54,527 nucleotides of DNA from Rubrolithibacter danxiaensis (GCF_047272945.1 NZ_JBKOPS010000017.1:1-54527); one strand, 5' to 3'. Positions 17,774 through 26,099 are shown, counted from the stretch's first letter. The notes: generated by a model not told the origin, from the letters alone. Program-made: numbers and translations.

Positions 17774-18724
17774 TTATTCCTGTTCAACTGTTATAACTAA
17801 TTTTCCTCTTGTTTTACCGGTTTCAATTTGTTTGTGCGCTTCTGCAATATCTTCAAATGCGAATTCTTTTGATACAAAAGGCTTCATTTTACCTGAGTCA
17901 AGAAGTAGAGCAAGTTCATCCATGTCTGCCCCGTTTGATTGTACCAGGTAAGGGAACGCTGTAATCCCTTTCCCTTCCGCTTCGTTTTTTACATCTTCTG
18001 TTATTCCGCCTGCTATTGCAATTAATCTTCCGCCTGGTTTTAAAACTTTTAACGAACGGGCAGAAATATCTCCTCCAACTGCATCAAACACAAAATCTAT
18101 ATCACTAAGTGCTTCTTCAAAACGAATGTTGGTATAATCAAGTGCTTCATCAGCTCCAAGATCAAGAACAAAATCTTTGTTTGCTGCAGAGGAAGTTCCA
18201 ATAACATAAGCTCCTAATGTTTTTGCTATTTGTACAGCAAAATGGCCAACTCCTCCGGCAGCAGCATGTATTAATACCTTTTCTCCTGCCTGCACTTTGG
18301 CCTGATGAACTAACACCTGGAATGCCGTTAAGGCCGCTAAAGAAGATGCTGCAGCCTGCTGGTGTGTAACTGTAACAGGTTTCAGCGCAAGCTGATTGGC
18401 AGGAGCGGCAACAAATTCAGCATATGCCTTGGCGTGGCCGGGAAAGTTCACCATTCCAAAAACCTGGTCACCAATTTCAAATTTTGCAACGTCTTTTCCG
18501 GCACTTACAACTTCTCCCGAAATATCCCAGCCTAAAATAAGTGGAGAATGGTCTTTTAAGGAAGCATATAACGCTTTACCCGACCGTGTTTTTATATCTA
18601 CCGGATTTATGCTTACCGCTTTTACTTTTACAAGTACTTCGTTGAATTCTGCTTCTGGTACAGCAATTTCTGCTGTTTTTAAGTTGTCGGCCTCACCGGC
18701 TTGCTCTAAAATTATGGCTTTCAT
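17774..18724 (-). CDS. NADP-dependent MDR oxidoreductase (quinone oxidoreductase-like)
   Basis: 316 residues. A GroES-like N-terminal domain (VKVKAVSINPVDIKTRSG, GWDISGEVVSAG) is followed by a Rossmann domain with the nucleotide loop HAAAGGVGHFAVQIAK. The zinc-binding cysteines of true alcohol dehydrogenases are absent, as in the zinc-independent quinone or enoyl reductase branch. Likely roles are reduction of quinones or reactive enones with NADPH; the substrate is unknown. It is divergent from the DoxX gene across about 120 bases that contain operator-like repeats. Confidence 0.92.
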   Translation of the reverse strand: MKAIILEQAGEADNLKTAEIAVPEAEFNEVLVKVKAVSINPVDIKTRSGKALYASLKDHSPLILGWDISGEVVSAGKDVAKFEIGDQVFGMVNFPGHAKAYAEFVAAPANQLALKPVTVTHQQAAASSLAALTAFQVLVHQAKVQAGEKVLIHAAAGGVGHFAVQIAKTLGAYVIGTSSAANKDFVLDLGADEALDYTNIRFEEALSDIDFVFDAVGGDISARSLKVLKPGGRLIAIAGGITEDVKNEAEGKGITAFPYLVQSNGADMDELALLLDSGKMKPFVSKEFAFEDIAEAHKQIETGKTRGKLVITVEQE

Positions 18725-18768
18725 TTAAGGTAAGAGTATAAGTTGCTTTTCTTGTTTTTTATTAGTGG

Positions 18769-18818
18769 TTAACTATCGGTCAATACTATTTTAAAACATT
18801 AACTATAAAAAATAGTTG
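18769..18818. promoter_or_regulatory. Operator-like repeats between the MDR and DoxX genes
   Basis: TTAACTAT occurs at 18769-18776 and again 30 bases on at 18799-18806. The second copy also pairs with a following ATAGTT as a 6-bp inverted repeat around a 5-base A loop. This suits a regulator of the divergent pair, but AT-rich DNA makes chance matches likely. Confidence 0.35.
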
Positions 18819-18845
18819 AAAGATTTGTTTAATGAAAAGTTAATT

Positions 18846-19250
18846 ATGAGGAACTTTTTCTTTTCCGCCTCTCCATTTTATAACCTTCCCGGCTTATTTA
18901 TTTTACGCCTGATTGCCGGGGCGACCATGCTTACTCACGGTTATCCTAAACTACAGAATTTACTTGCAGGGAATTTTGAGTTTGCCGATCCCTTTGGAGT
19001 AGGAGTTAAAATTTCGCTTTATTTTGCTGTGTTTGCTGAAGTAATGTGCAGTATATTGATTTGCCTGGGGCTGATGACCCGCCTGGCAGTTATACCATTA
19101 ATTATTATGATGGCGGTTGCCTGTTTTATAATAAATAAAGCAGAGCCGTTTGCCGCAAAGGAACTGTCTTTTTTATATATGGGAATGTATCTTACCTTAT
19201 TTTTTACCGGCCCGGGAAAGTTTTCACTCGACCGGTTTTTTATGAAATAA
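18846..19250 (+). CDS. DoxX family membrane protein
   Basis: 134 residues from the ATG at 18846; an upstream TTG would add ten residues with no family similarity. Four hydrophobic helices carry the DoxX pattern GLFILRLIAGATMLTHGYPK, then FAVFAEVMCSILICLGLMTRLAV and a last helix followed by GPGKFSLDRF. DoxX proteins are linked in other bacteria to redox stress and to membrane quinone or thiosulfate oxidation. Divergence from an NADPH oxidoreductase fits a shared electrophile or oxidative-stress response, which is an inference. Confidence 0.92.
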   Translation: MRNFFFSASPFYNLPGLFILRLIAGATMLTHGYPKLQNLLAGNFEFADPFGVGVKISLYFAVFAEVMCSILICLGLMTRLAVIPLIIMMAVACFIINKAEPFAAKELSFLYMGMYLTLFFTGPGKFSLDRFFMK

Positions 19251-19256
19251 CATAAA

Positions 19257-19282
19257 CAAAAAAATCCCGGCGAAGCCGGGAT
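19257..19282 (-). terminator. Terminator of the YD-repeat-like lipoprotein gene
   Basis: An 8-bp perfect stem (atcccggc with gccgggat) around a GAA loop. On the minus strand it is followed by seven T. The plus-strand side lacks a T run, so it mainly serves the minus-strand gene. Confidence 0.85.
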
Positions 19283-19313
19283 CTGGAGCCTGTTAATTCT
19301 TTGTGAGGTTGGC

Positions 19314-20087
19314 CTATTGGTATTCGAACTTATACGTTACTGCATCTGCTCCTGTTCCTTCAGTTGCAGTTAAAGGATAGCCTGCAGAATCGTAAGTGTA
19401 TTGAGTGTTAGATTGGAAGTCTAATTCAGTTCCGGGGAAATCATATTTTTCTGATGTTATGTCATTCTTAGCAAAGAATTGAACGGATAAACCCATAGGA
19501 TCAAGAATATACTTAAATCCTGTATTTTGAAATGGCGATTTCTTTGTTCCGTAAGTATAAGTAAGTGTAGTTTTAGAAGCCGGAACATTTGGAATTGTAG
19601 TAGTAGTTTCAACTTTTGAAACATTTCCTCCCTGGTAAGTAATAGTTGATTCACCAAGTGCTACTGCATCCATTTTTTGTTTGATTTTGGTTACCAAACC
19701 TCCGCTTACAGTATATTCAAGTGATAAAGTTGCTTTTATAGTGTTACCTTCGTAGGTTTTAAAAGAACCTGATACCGGAACATTGTTATTGTACGTAACT
19801 TCAAAAACAGTTTTATCATCCCCTTCTTTATTCTCTAACTTCTGTATATTTCCGTTAGCGTCGTAGGTAAAAGTGGTTGCCTCTGTATTATTCTGGTCCT
19901 TGTACGATGTTAAACGGTTATTACTGTCGTAAGTAAGAGAATAAACAGTGTTTTCGCCATCTTCTGTCTTTGTAATTTTTGTCAGTTTTTTAGCTGAGGG
20001 AGCATCGGGGCCGGAGTTGTCATCTTTTTTACATGCTACAATTGAAGTCAGTCCTGCTACAAATAAAATAAATAGTTGCTTTTTCAT
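19314..20087 (-). CDS. Lipoprotein with RHS/YD-like beta repeats
   Basis: 257 residues. The lipoprotein signal LFVAGLTSIVAC is followed by KKDDNSGPD, a charged linker typical of surface lipoproteins in this phylum. The body is built of short beta repeats of the type YSLTYDSNNRLTSYKD and FTYDANGNIQKLENKE, the pattern of YD/RHS repeats. It most resembles the single-domain YD-like lipoproteins common in Bacteroidota, whose function is not established. There is no toxin tip, so it is not a polymorphic toxin. Its 3' hairpin terminator is strong. Confidence 0.85.
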   Translation of the reverse strand: MKKQLFILFVAGLTSIVACKKDDNSGPDAPSAKKLTKITKTEDGENTVYSLTYDSNNRLTSYKDQNNTEATTFTYDANGNIQKLENKEGDDKTVFEVTYNNNVPVSGSFKTYEGNTIKATLSLEYTVSGGLVTKIKQKMDAVALGESTITYQGGNVSKVETTTTIPNVPASKTTLTYTYGTKKSPFQNTGFKYILDPMGLSVQFFAKNDITSEKYDFPGTELDFQSNTQYTYDSAGYPLTATEGTGADAVTYKFEYQ

Positions 20088-20163
20088 TTAAAAAATTAAT
20101 TAATAGTTAATAGATAAATTATAGTTTTGTTTTTTATATTTTTTCAGTTTTTATAAGTTAATG

Positions 20164-20256
20164 TTATAAAGCTGTAAGGATAGTCAGGCCAACAGCCACT
20201 ACAAGAAGTACTAAGTACATTATCAGATCATCTCTTCTTTTTTGTTCCGTTGTCAT
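20164..20256 (-). CDS. Candidate 30-residue single-helix membrane protein
   Basis: Minus-strand ATG at 20256 and TAA at 20164. The product is 30 residues: a charged start MTTEQKRRDDLI followed by one continuous hydrophobic helix (MYLVLLVVAVGLTILTAL) that ends the protein. A positively charged N-terminus before a helix is the normal shape of small inner-membrane proteins. It lies between the YD-like lipoprotein gene and the CvpA-CAP gene. Evidence is composition only: no family is recognised and the RBS is weak. Confidence 0.45.
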   Translation of the reverse strand: MTTEQKRRDDLIMYLVLLVVAVGLTILTAL

Positions 20257-20445
20257 CTGCGTCGGGTTGTTTTTATAATATCAGCTTCTATACCACCATT
20301 ACGGTAACAAAATCAGCTACGCTACAGCAGCAGGTAAATTTTTTAATAATTTTTTATAAAGGGAACGGTACTGTTGTGTATTGTGCTGATAATGAGTCCG
20401 AACTTCTTGCGAAAATGTTTGTTAAAAAACTGAGGACAGCTATTA

Positions 20446-21402
20446 ATGAATATTATTGACCTGCTTCTTATCGGCATTGTTCTGCTATCTGTCTGGAATG
20501 GCTGGAGAAAAGGGTTTATTCTTGGATTATTGGAACTGTTCTCCTGGATCACCGGCTTGATAGCAACTTTTATTTTATACAGGTATGTTACAGAATTTTT
20601 AGAAAAGTATATTCCCTCACTTAGTGTATGGACTTATCCTGTGTCCTTTATATTAACTATAGTTGTGGTAAGAATTATAATAGGAATTGCAGTAAACGGA
20701 ATATTGCGTAGTATTCCGTCGCAGTTGCATTACAATATGGTAAACAGGATCGCTGGTACAATTCCGGGTTTGATTAATGGTGTTCTGTACGCGGCTATCA
20801 TAGCAACCATTCTGCTTTTATTGCCTTTGTTTGGCAGAATATCGCCGGCGATGGAAAAAAGTATACTTGCAGGAGTATTAACTAAAAAAGTTGAATTGCT
20901 GCAAACCAAATTCTCTCCGGTCTTCAGGAAAATTGTCAATAAATCGGGTAGTACTTTTACAATCGAACCTCAATCGGGAGAATCAATCAAGCTGCCTTTT
21001 AAAGTAGCGGAAACAAAAGTACGGCCTGATCTTGAACAGCACATGCTTCGGTTACTGAATAAAGAAAGACAGAAAGCAGGATTGAAGCCTTTAGAAGCCG
21101 ATTCTGAACTTAGAGTTGTAGCACGTAAACATTCTGCTGATATGTTTGCAAGGGGATATTTTTCTCATATTACTCCTGAGGGAAAAAATCCTTTTGACAG
21201 AATGAGAGCGGAAGGAGTGTCATTTATAACAGCCGGAGAAAATCTGGCATTGGCCCAAACTCTTGCAATAGCCCACGATGGATTGATGAATTCTCCGGGA
21301 CATCGGGCCAATATACTCCGCCCTGCTTTTGGAAGAGTAGGAATCGGTATTCAGGAAGGAGGAGTGTATGGGCTAATGATTACACAAAATTTCAGAAATT
21401 AG
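20446..21402 (+). CDS. CvpA-CAP fusion protein
   Basis: 318 residues with two domains. Residues 1 to about 160 are a CvpA-like membrane domain with four hydrophobic helices (NIIDLLLIGIVLLSVWNGWR, the GFILGLLELFSW motif, and IAGTIPGLINGVLYAAIIAT). Residues about 195-318 are an SCP/PR1 (CAP) domain with LLNKERQKAGLKPLEADSEL, ARKHSADMF, GYFSHITPEGKNPFDRM, AGENLA and SPGHRANIL. The CAP cavity His and Glu residues are kept. CvpA domains link to envelope homeostasis; bacterial CAP domains may bind lipids or wall material. Here the CvpA part would anchor an extracytoplasmic CAP domain. Confidence 0.92.
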   Translation: MNIIDLLLIGIVLLSVWNGWRKGFILGLLELFSWITGLIATFILYRYVTEFLEKYIPSLSVWTYPVSFILTIVVVRIIIGIAVNGILRSIPSQLHYNMVNRIAGTIPGLINGVLYAAIIATILLLLPLFGRISPAMEKSILAGVLTKKVELLQTKFSPVFRKIVNKSGSTFTIEPQSGESIKLPFKVAETKVRPDLEQHMLRLLNKERQKAGLKPLEADSELRVVARKHSADMFARGYFSHITPEGKNPFDRMRAEGVSFITAGENLALAQTLAIAHDGLMNSPGHRANILRPAFGRVGIGIQEGGVYGLMITQNFRN

Positions 21403-21412
21403 CCTTTCCAGA

Positions 21413-21637
21413 CTAAAATCTTTCCTTTTTCTTGTTATCACCAAAATAGGCAACCACTACCGACAGAACTAACAGAAGCACTATAAATATGTACATTCCT
21501 GTATGGTCATGACCTGAATTTGAGCCTGCTAAATTGCTTAAATCGCTATCAACCGCATTTTGAGCAAATGTATTTGCTGAAGAAACTAAAGTAAACAGGA
21601 TAATTAAAATAGCTGGTTTTTTAAAAAGAGATTTCAT
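21413..21637 (-). CDS. Small exported membrane protein, function unknown
   Basis: 74 residues. A signal peptide (ILIILFTLVSSANTFAQ) is followed by a short polar region with GHDHTG and one membrane helix (MYIFIVLLLVLSVVVAYF) ending in the basic tail GDNKKKERF. The mature protein would be a single-span inner-membrane peptide of about 49 residues with its tail in the cytoplasm. Such proteins can be oxidase subunits or small regulators, but no family is recognised. It converges on the CvpA-CAP gene. Confidence 0.7.
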   Translation of the reverse strand: MKSLFKKPAILIILFTLVSSANTFAQNAVDSDLSNLAGSNSGHDHTGMYIFIVLLLVLSVVVAYFGDNKKKERF

Positions 21638-21815
21638 CGTTATTATGTTAAAGGCGAAATAAGAATAAATATTTAAGTTCCAAAATTATAATTTTTTGTT
21701 TAAAGACACCTTATTTGTTTCAGCATTTCTGTTTTGGGAAACGATGTTCGGCGAAGGCTTCTAATTCATTTTAGCTTTTAACTGTTTATAACTTTTTTTT
21801 GTTTAAAACTTCCTG

Positions 21816-21846
21816 TTGGCCTCATGTTTTGATAAGGCTATATTTG
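21816..21846 (+). promoter_or_regulatory. nrdBA promoter
   Basis: TTG (21816-21818), 20 bases, then TATATTTG (21839-21846), a full -7 match. Transcription would start near 21852, just upstream of the cobalamin aptamer and about 320 bases before nrdB. Confidence 0.65.
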
Positions 21847-21859
21847 ACGCTATAAGTTC

Positions 21860-22046
21860 TTTTACATAAATCGTACAGGTTCATAGTAAAGCAAATGCTG
21901 GTCTATGATTAAAAGGGAACCGTGTGTAATTCACGGGCTGACGTGCAACTGTAAGGGAGTTGTAGGTTGTAGGTTTTAGGTTGTAAGTAATAACACTTGC
22001 AACTCATTACCTGCAACTTGCAACTCATCAAGCCAGACACCTGCCT
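21860..22046 (+). promoter_or_regulatory. Cobalamin riboswitch upstream of nrdBA
   Basis: The conserved aptamer pieces are in order: acaggttcat near the 5' end, ttaaaagggaac (21910-21920), a GTG/CAC stem, GCTG followed by GCAACTGTAA (to about 21954), and the 3' B12 box agccagacacctgcc (about 22031-22045). Between the core and the B12 box lies a long peripheral hairpin (21958-22025). The first gene downstream is nrdB. B12 control of a B12-independent reductase is known logic in bacteria that also have a B12-dependent class II enzyme. The stretch 22047-22168 would be the expression platform and includes the hairpin aaaacttt/aaggtttt at 22059-22081. Confidence 0.9.
21958..22025 (+). repeat. Long inverted repeat in the riboswitch peripheral arm
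   Basis: Arms of 31 bases each (21958-21988 and 21995-22025) pair at 28 of 31 positions counting five G-T pairs, around a 6-base loop. The arms consist of tandem variants of agttgtaggttg and its complement, the same words seen in the nrdB-nrdA spacer. Confidence 0.8.
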
Positions 22047-22168
22047 TTTCGATTTGTCAAAACTTTCACGATTAAGGTTTTGCCAGAAGTCTGTTCCGCA
22101 AGCTTCCTGTTTGCCGGTATCCTGCCTTTTGTCAATCCCTGTTTCGCATTTTTTAATCACTTATTTAA

Positions 22169-23143
22169 ATGTTTATGCAACAGGATGAAGTATTATTAAA
22201 AGAGAACAAGGATCGTTTCGTGATCCTGCCCATCAATTATCCCACTATCTGGGAGATGTACAAAAAACATGAAGCCAGCTTCTGGACGGCTGAAGAGATT
22301 GACCTTTCTTCTGATTTGAAGGACTGGGAAAATCTTAATTCTGGCGAGAGGCATTTTATTTCGCATGTACTAGCCTTTTTCGCCGCCAGCGATGGCATTG
22401 TAAATGAAAATCTGGCAGTAAATTTTATGAGCGAGGTTCAGGTTCCGGAAGCACGTTGTTTTTACGGTTTTCAGATAATGATGGAAAATATTCATTCGGA
22501 AACCTATGCTTTGCTGATTGATACCTATGTAAAAGATCCTCGCGAAAAGGACCGCTTATTTCATGCGATAGAAACAGTGCCATGTGTGAAGAAAAAAGCA
22601 GAATGGGCGCTCCGTTGGATTGAAAAAGGAACGTTCGCACAACGTTTAGTGGCTTTTGCTGCAGTTGAAGGAATATTTTTCAGCGGAAGTTTCTGCTCAA
22701 TCTTCTGGCTTAAGAAAAGAGGCTTAATGCCTGGCCTAACGTTTAGTAATGAGCTGATTTCAAGAGACGAAGGTTTGCATTGTGAGTTCGCCTGCCTGCT
22801 CTATTCTATGCTTAAAAATAAATTATCTCAGTTTGAGGTATACCGCATAATTGAAGAGGCCGTAACCATAGAAAAGGAATTTATTACAGAGGCTTTGCCG
22901 GTAAAACTTATCGGGATGAATGCCCAGTTAATGAGCCAGTATATCGAATTTGTTGCCGATCGCTGGCTAACCGAACTGGGGTATGAAAAACTTTACATGA
23001 CTTCGAACCCGTTTGATTTTATGGAAATGATCTCCCTGCAGGGAAAAACAAACTTTTTTGAAAAACGCGTAGGCGATTATCAGAAAAGCGGTGTGCTTGC
23101 AGCTAAAGAAACCCAGGGATTTTCACTGGATGAGGATTTTTAA
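22169..23143 (+). CDS. nrdB: Class Ia ribonucleotide reductase, small subunit
   Basis: 324 residues. It houses the diiron-tyrosyl radical that starts ribonucleotide reduction for DNA synthesis. Metal ligands are Asp45 (FWTAEEIDLSSD), Glu106 and His109 (ENIHSETY), the Glu of AVEGIFFSGSF, and Glu and His of SRDEGLHCEFA; the radical Tyr113 is in the same ENIHSETY motif. Long stretches (ERHFISHVLAFFAASDGIVN, GKTNFFEKRVGDYQ) match the eukaryotic R2 type rather than the E. coli type. It sits under a cobalamin riboswitch and upstream of nrdA. Confidence 0.97.
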   Translation: MFMQQDEVLLKENKDRFVILPINYPTIWEMYKKHEASFWTAEEIDLSSDLKDWENLNSGERHFISHVLAFFAASDGIVNENLAVNFMSEVQVPEARCFYGFQIMMENIHSETYALLIDTYVKDPREKDRLFHAIETVPCVKKKAEWALRWIEKGTFAQRLVAFAAVEGIFFSGSFCSIFWLKKRGLMPGLTFSNELISRDEGLHCEFACLLYSMLKNKLSQFEVYRIIEEAVTIEKEFITEALPVKLIGMNAQLMSQYIEFVADRWLTELGYEKLYMTSNPFDFMEMISLQGKTNFFEKRVGDYQKSGVLAAKETQGFSLDEDF

Positions 23144-23163
23144 GAGGAAGAGCTGTTAGTTTA

Positions 23164-23214
23164 ATGGCTCACCTATAACTCACAACTTATAACCTACAAC
23201 TCATAACAACTAAC
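23164..23214 (+). repeat. Spacer repeat between nrdB and nrdA
   Basis: A run of related words (ataactcacaact, tataacctacaact, cataacaacta) fills the space between the genes. The same words make the arms of the riboswitch hairpin, and related AT-rich words occur at 40778-40822 and 47425-47520. Confidence 0.6.
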
Positions 23215-25593
23215 ATGTTTGTAATAAAAAGAGACGGAAGAGTAGAATCCGTAAAATTTGATAAAATAACCGCACGGATAGAAAAGCTCTGCTATAGTTT
23301 AAACCCCACTTTGGTTGATCCCATCGATGTAGCGAAAAAAGTAATAGAAGGGTTATACGATGGCGTAACCACGTCCGAACTGGATAATCTGGCGGCGGAA
23401 ACAGCTGCGTCGTTAACAACTAAACATCCCGATTATGCTTTACTGGCTTCGCGGATCGCTGTTTCCAATCTGCATAAAAATACGGTGAAGTCTTTTTCTG
23501 AAACAATGCGGAAATTATACAGTTACGTGGATCCGAAAGCAGGAAAAAGCGCTCCTTTAATAGCAGAGGATGTGTGGCAAATAATCGCAGAAAATGCGGA
23601 GTTACTGGATAGTTCCATAATTTACGACCGGGATTTCGGATTTGACTATTTTGGATTTAAAACCCTCGAAAAATCCTACCTGCTTAAAGTCGATGGTAAA
23701 ATCGTAGAACGCCCCCAGCATTTATTTATGCGTGTAGCTGTGGGGATTCATAAAAAAGACATCGAAAGCGCAATCAAAACCTATAATCTGATGAGTGAGC
23801 GTTGGTTTACACACGCTACGCCTACCTTATTCAATGCCGGAACGCCGAAGCCGCAAATGTCATCCTGCTTTTTGCTGACCATGAAAGACGACAGCATCGA
23901 CGGGATTTATGATACATTGAAACAAACGGCAAAAATTTCACAAAGTGCCGGAGGCATAGGTTTGAGTATTCATAATGTACGTGCAACCGGTTCGTATATT
24001 GGCGGAACGAATGGAACAAGCAATGGAATCATTCCGATGTTGAGAGTTTTTAATGATACAGCACGGTATGTTGATCAGGGTGGAGGAAAAAGGAAAGGTG
24101 CATTTGCCGTTTATCTGGAACCCTGGCATGCCGATGTATTCGAGTTTTTGGATTTGAGAAAAAACCACGGGAAAGAAGAAATCCGTGCCCGGGACCTCTT
24201 TTATGCCCTTTGGATCTGTGACCTCTTTATGAAGCGGGTAGAGGCCAATGAAGACTGGAGTTTATTTTGCCCGCATGAAGCGCCCGGCCTGCACGAATGT
24301 TTCGGCGAAGAGTTCGAAGCTTTATACGAGCGCTATGAAAAGGAGGGAAGGGCCCGCAAAAAAGTAAAAGCGCAGGAACTTTGGTTTGCCATTTTAGATG
24401 CACAAGTGGAAACGGGAACCCCGTACCTGCTTTATAAAGACGCAGCCAACCGGAAGTCGAACCAGCAGAATTTGGGCACAATCAAGAGCTCAAATCTTTG
24501 TACTGAAATTATGGAGTACACTTCGGCGGATGAAGTGGCTGTTTGTAATCTTGCTTCCCTCGCCTTGCCACGTTTTATAAAGGACGGAGCTTTTGACCAT
24601 GATAAATTATATGAAGTTACGTATCAAGTCACCCTAAATCTGAATCGGATTATTGACAATAACTACTACCCGGTTGATGAAGCGAGAAATTCAAATCTTC
24701 GTCATCGTCCAATTGGTTTGGGAGTTCAAGGGTTGGCAGATGCCTTTATTTTACTTCGCCTGCCGTTTGAAAGCGGCGAGGCGAAGCAGCTCAATAAAGA
24801 CATATTCGAGACTATTTATTTTGCTGCGATGACTGCTTCAAAAGACCTTGCTGTTAAAGAAGGTCCTTATGCGACATTTAAAGGATCACCCTTATCCCAA
24901 GGGAAATTTCAATTTGATTTATGGGGAGTACAACCGGAAAGTGACCGTTGGAACTGGGAGGAATTAAGGTCAGAAGTAATGAATCATGGTGTAAGAAATT
25001 CGTTGTTGGTGGCACCAATGCCTACCGCTTCCACCTCTCAGATACTGGGAAACAATGAATGTTTTGAGCCTTATACGTCCAATATTTATACGAGAAGAGT
25101 TTTAAGCGGTGAATTTATCATCGTAAATAAACATTTGCTACGCGATTTGGTGAATCTGGGTTTATGGAACACGGAGATGAAGAATAAAATCATCTCTGCA
25201 AACGGCTCTATTCAGGAAATTGACGAAATACCTGCTGATATAAAGGAATTATATAAAACAGTTTGGGAAATTAAAATGCGTACCATTATTGATATGGCTG
25301 CCGATCGGGGGGCTTACATTTGCCAGTCGCAATCGTTAAATCTGTTTGTCAGTTCGCCAAATGCATCAAAGCTTACATCAATGCATTTTTATGCGTGGAA
25401 AAAAGGATTGAAAACAGGGATGTATTATTTAAGAACGCAGGCTGCATCACAGGCAGTTAAATTTACAGTAGAGAATCAGGCGGGTAAAACGATGGAGCCG
25501 GTTATTCCCGAACGTATAAACCAGGTGCCCGATGAAATTCCTGCCGGTCCGGTTTGTTCTATGGAAGAAGGTTGTGTAACTTGTTCAGCATAA
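23215..25593 (+). CDS. nrdA: Class Ia ribonucleotide reductase, large subunit
   Basis: 792 residues, the same length as mammalian R1. An N-terminal ATP cone (MFVIKRDGRVESVKFDKI) gives allosteric activity control. Catalytic residues fall at mammalian numbering: Cys218 (SSCFLL) and Cys444 (VAVCNLAS) as the redox pair, Cys429 as the thiyl radical with Asn427 and Glu431 in SSNLCTEI. The C-terminal shuttle cysteines are Cys787 and Cys790 (EEGCVTCSA). It reduces ribonucleoside diphosphates with NrdB. Co-transcribed with nrdB and hence under the B12 riboswitch. Confidence 0.97.
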   Translation: MFVIKRDGRVESVKFDKITARIEKLCYSLNPTLVDPIDVAKKVIEGLYDGVTTSELDNLAAETAASLTTKHPDYALLASRIAVSNLHKNTVKSFSETMRKLYSYVDPKAGKSAPLIAEDVWQIIAENAELLDSSIIYDRDFGFDYFGFKTLEKSYLLKVDGKIVERPQHLFMRVAVGIHKKDIESAIKTYNLMSERWFTHATPTLFNAGTPKPQMSSCFLLTMKDDSIDGIYDTLKQTAKISQSAGGIGLSIHNVRATGSYIGGTNGTSNGIIPMLRVFNDTARYVDQGGGKRKGAFAVYLEPWHADVFEFLDLRKNHGKEEIRARDLFYALWICDLFMKRVEANEDWSLFCPHEAPGLHECFGEEFEALYERYEKEGRARKKVKAQELWFAILDAQVETGTPYLLYKDAANRKSNQQNLGTIKSSNLCTEIMEYTSADEVAVCNLASLALPRFIKDGAFDHDKLYEVTYQVTLNLNRIIDNNYYPVDEARNSNLRHRPIGLGVQGLADAFILLRLPFESGEAKQLNKDIFETIYFAAMTASKDLAVKEGPYATFKGSPLSQGKFQFDLWGVQPESDRWNWEELRSEVMNHGVRNSLLVAPMPTASTSQILGNNECFEPYTSNIYTRRVLSGEFIIVNKHLLRDLVNLGLWNTEMKNKIISANGSIQEIDEIPADIKELYKTVWEIKMRTIIDMAADRGAYICQSQSLNLFVSSPNASKLTSMHFYAWKKGLKTGMYYLRTQAASQAVKFTVENQAGKTMEPVIPERINQVPDEIPAGPVCSMEEGCVTCSA

Positions 25594-25679
25594 TTGTTTT
25601 CAGGACTAAGGAGTATGATTTTTATAAAAATGATACTCCGTATTCCGATAACTATCGTATCAGAAATCTCTTTAATCAT

Positions 25680-26099
25680 ATGAATCTGGAAGAAAGAATG
25701 AATCGCTCCGAAACACGAATTTTTAAAACCGTGTTTCCTAATACTACCAATCATTATGATACCCTGTATGGCGGTTTCGCAATGAATATGATGGATGAAG
25801 TTGCTTTTATGGCCGCAACGCGTTTCAGCCGTTTAAGAATGGTAACAGTTTCTTCGGATCGTATTGATTTTAATAAGCCAATTCCCGCCGGAACCATTAT
25901 CGAAGTAATTGCCCGTGTTGCAGAAGTTGGGCGTACCAGTTTAAAAGTGAATGTGGAAATATTTGTAGAAAAGATGTACGATGACTTTCGCGAGCGGGCG
26001 ATACATGGCTGTTTTACTTTTGTTGCAATAGATGAAAATAAAAAGCCCGTTCCGATAATGGAGCATCTGGAAAAAACGGTTACAGGAAAGGGCACTTAA
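25680..26099 (+). CDS. Hotdog-fold acyl-CoA thioesterase
   Basis: 139 residues from the ATG at 25680; the longer open frame runs back into nrdA and its extra N-terminus has no family features. The YciA/BFIT-like pattern is clear: FPNTTNHYDTLYGGFAMNMM, DEVAFMAATRFS, SDRIDFNKPIPAGTIIEV and RAIHGCFTFVAID. The family hydrolyses acyl-CoA thioesters; the chain length used cannot be told. It follows nrdA by 86 bases and may be read through from it. It is the last clear gene before the repeat block. Confidence 0.93.
   Translation: MNLEERMNRSETRIFKTVFPNTTNHYDTLYGGFAMNMMDEVAFMAATRFSRLRMVTVSSDRIDFNKPIPAGTIIEVIARVAEVGRTSLKVNVEIFVEKMYDDFRERAIHGCFTFVAIDENKKPVPIMEHLEKTVTGKGT

Noticed and set aside
20250..20459. 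TTG-started frame just before the CvpA-CAP gene
   Set aside because: It overlaps the CvpA-CAP start and the opposite small frame. Its second half looks somewhat protein-like, but no start, RBS or family supports it.
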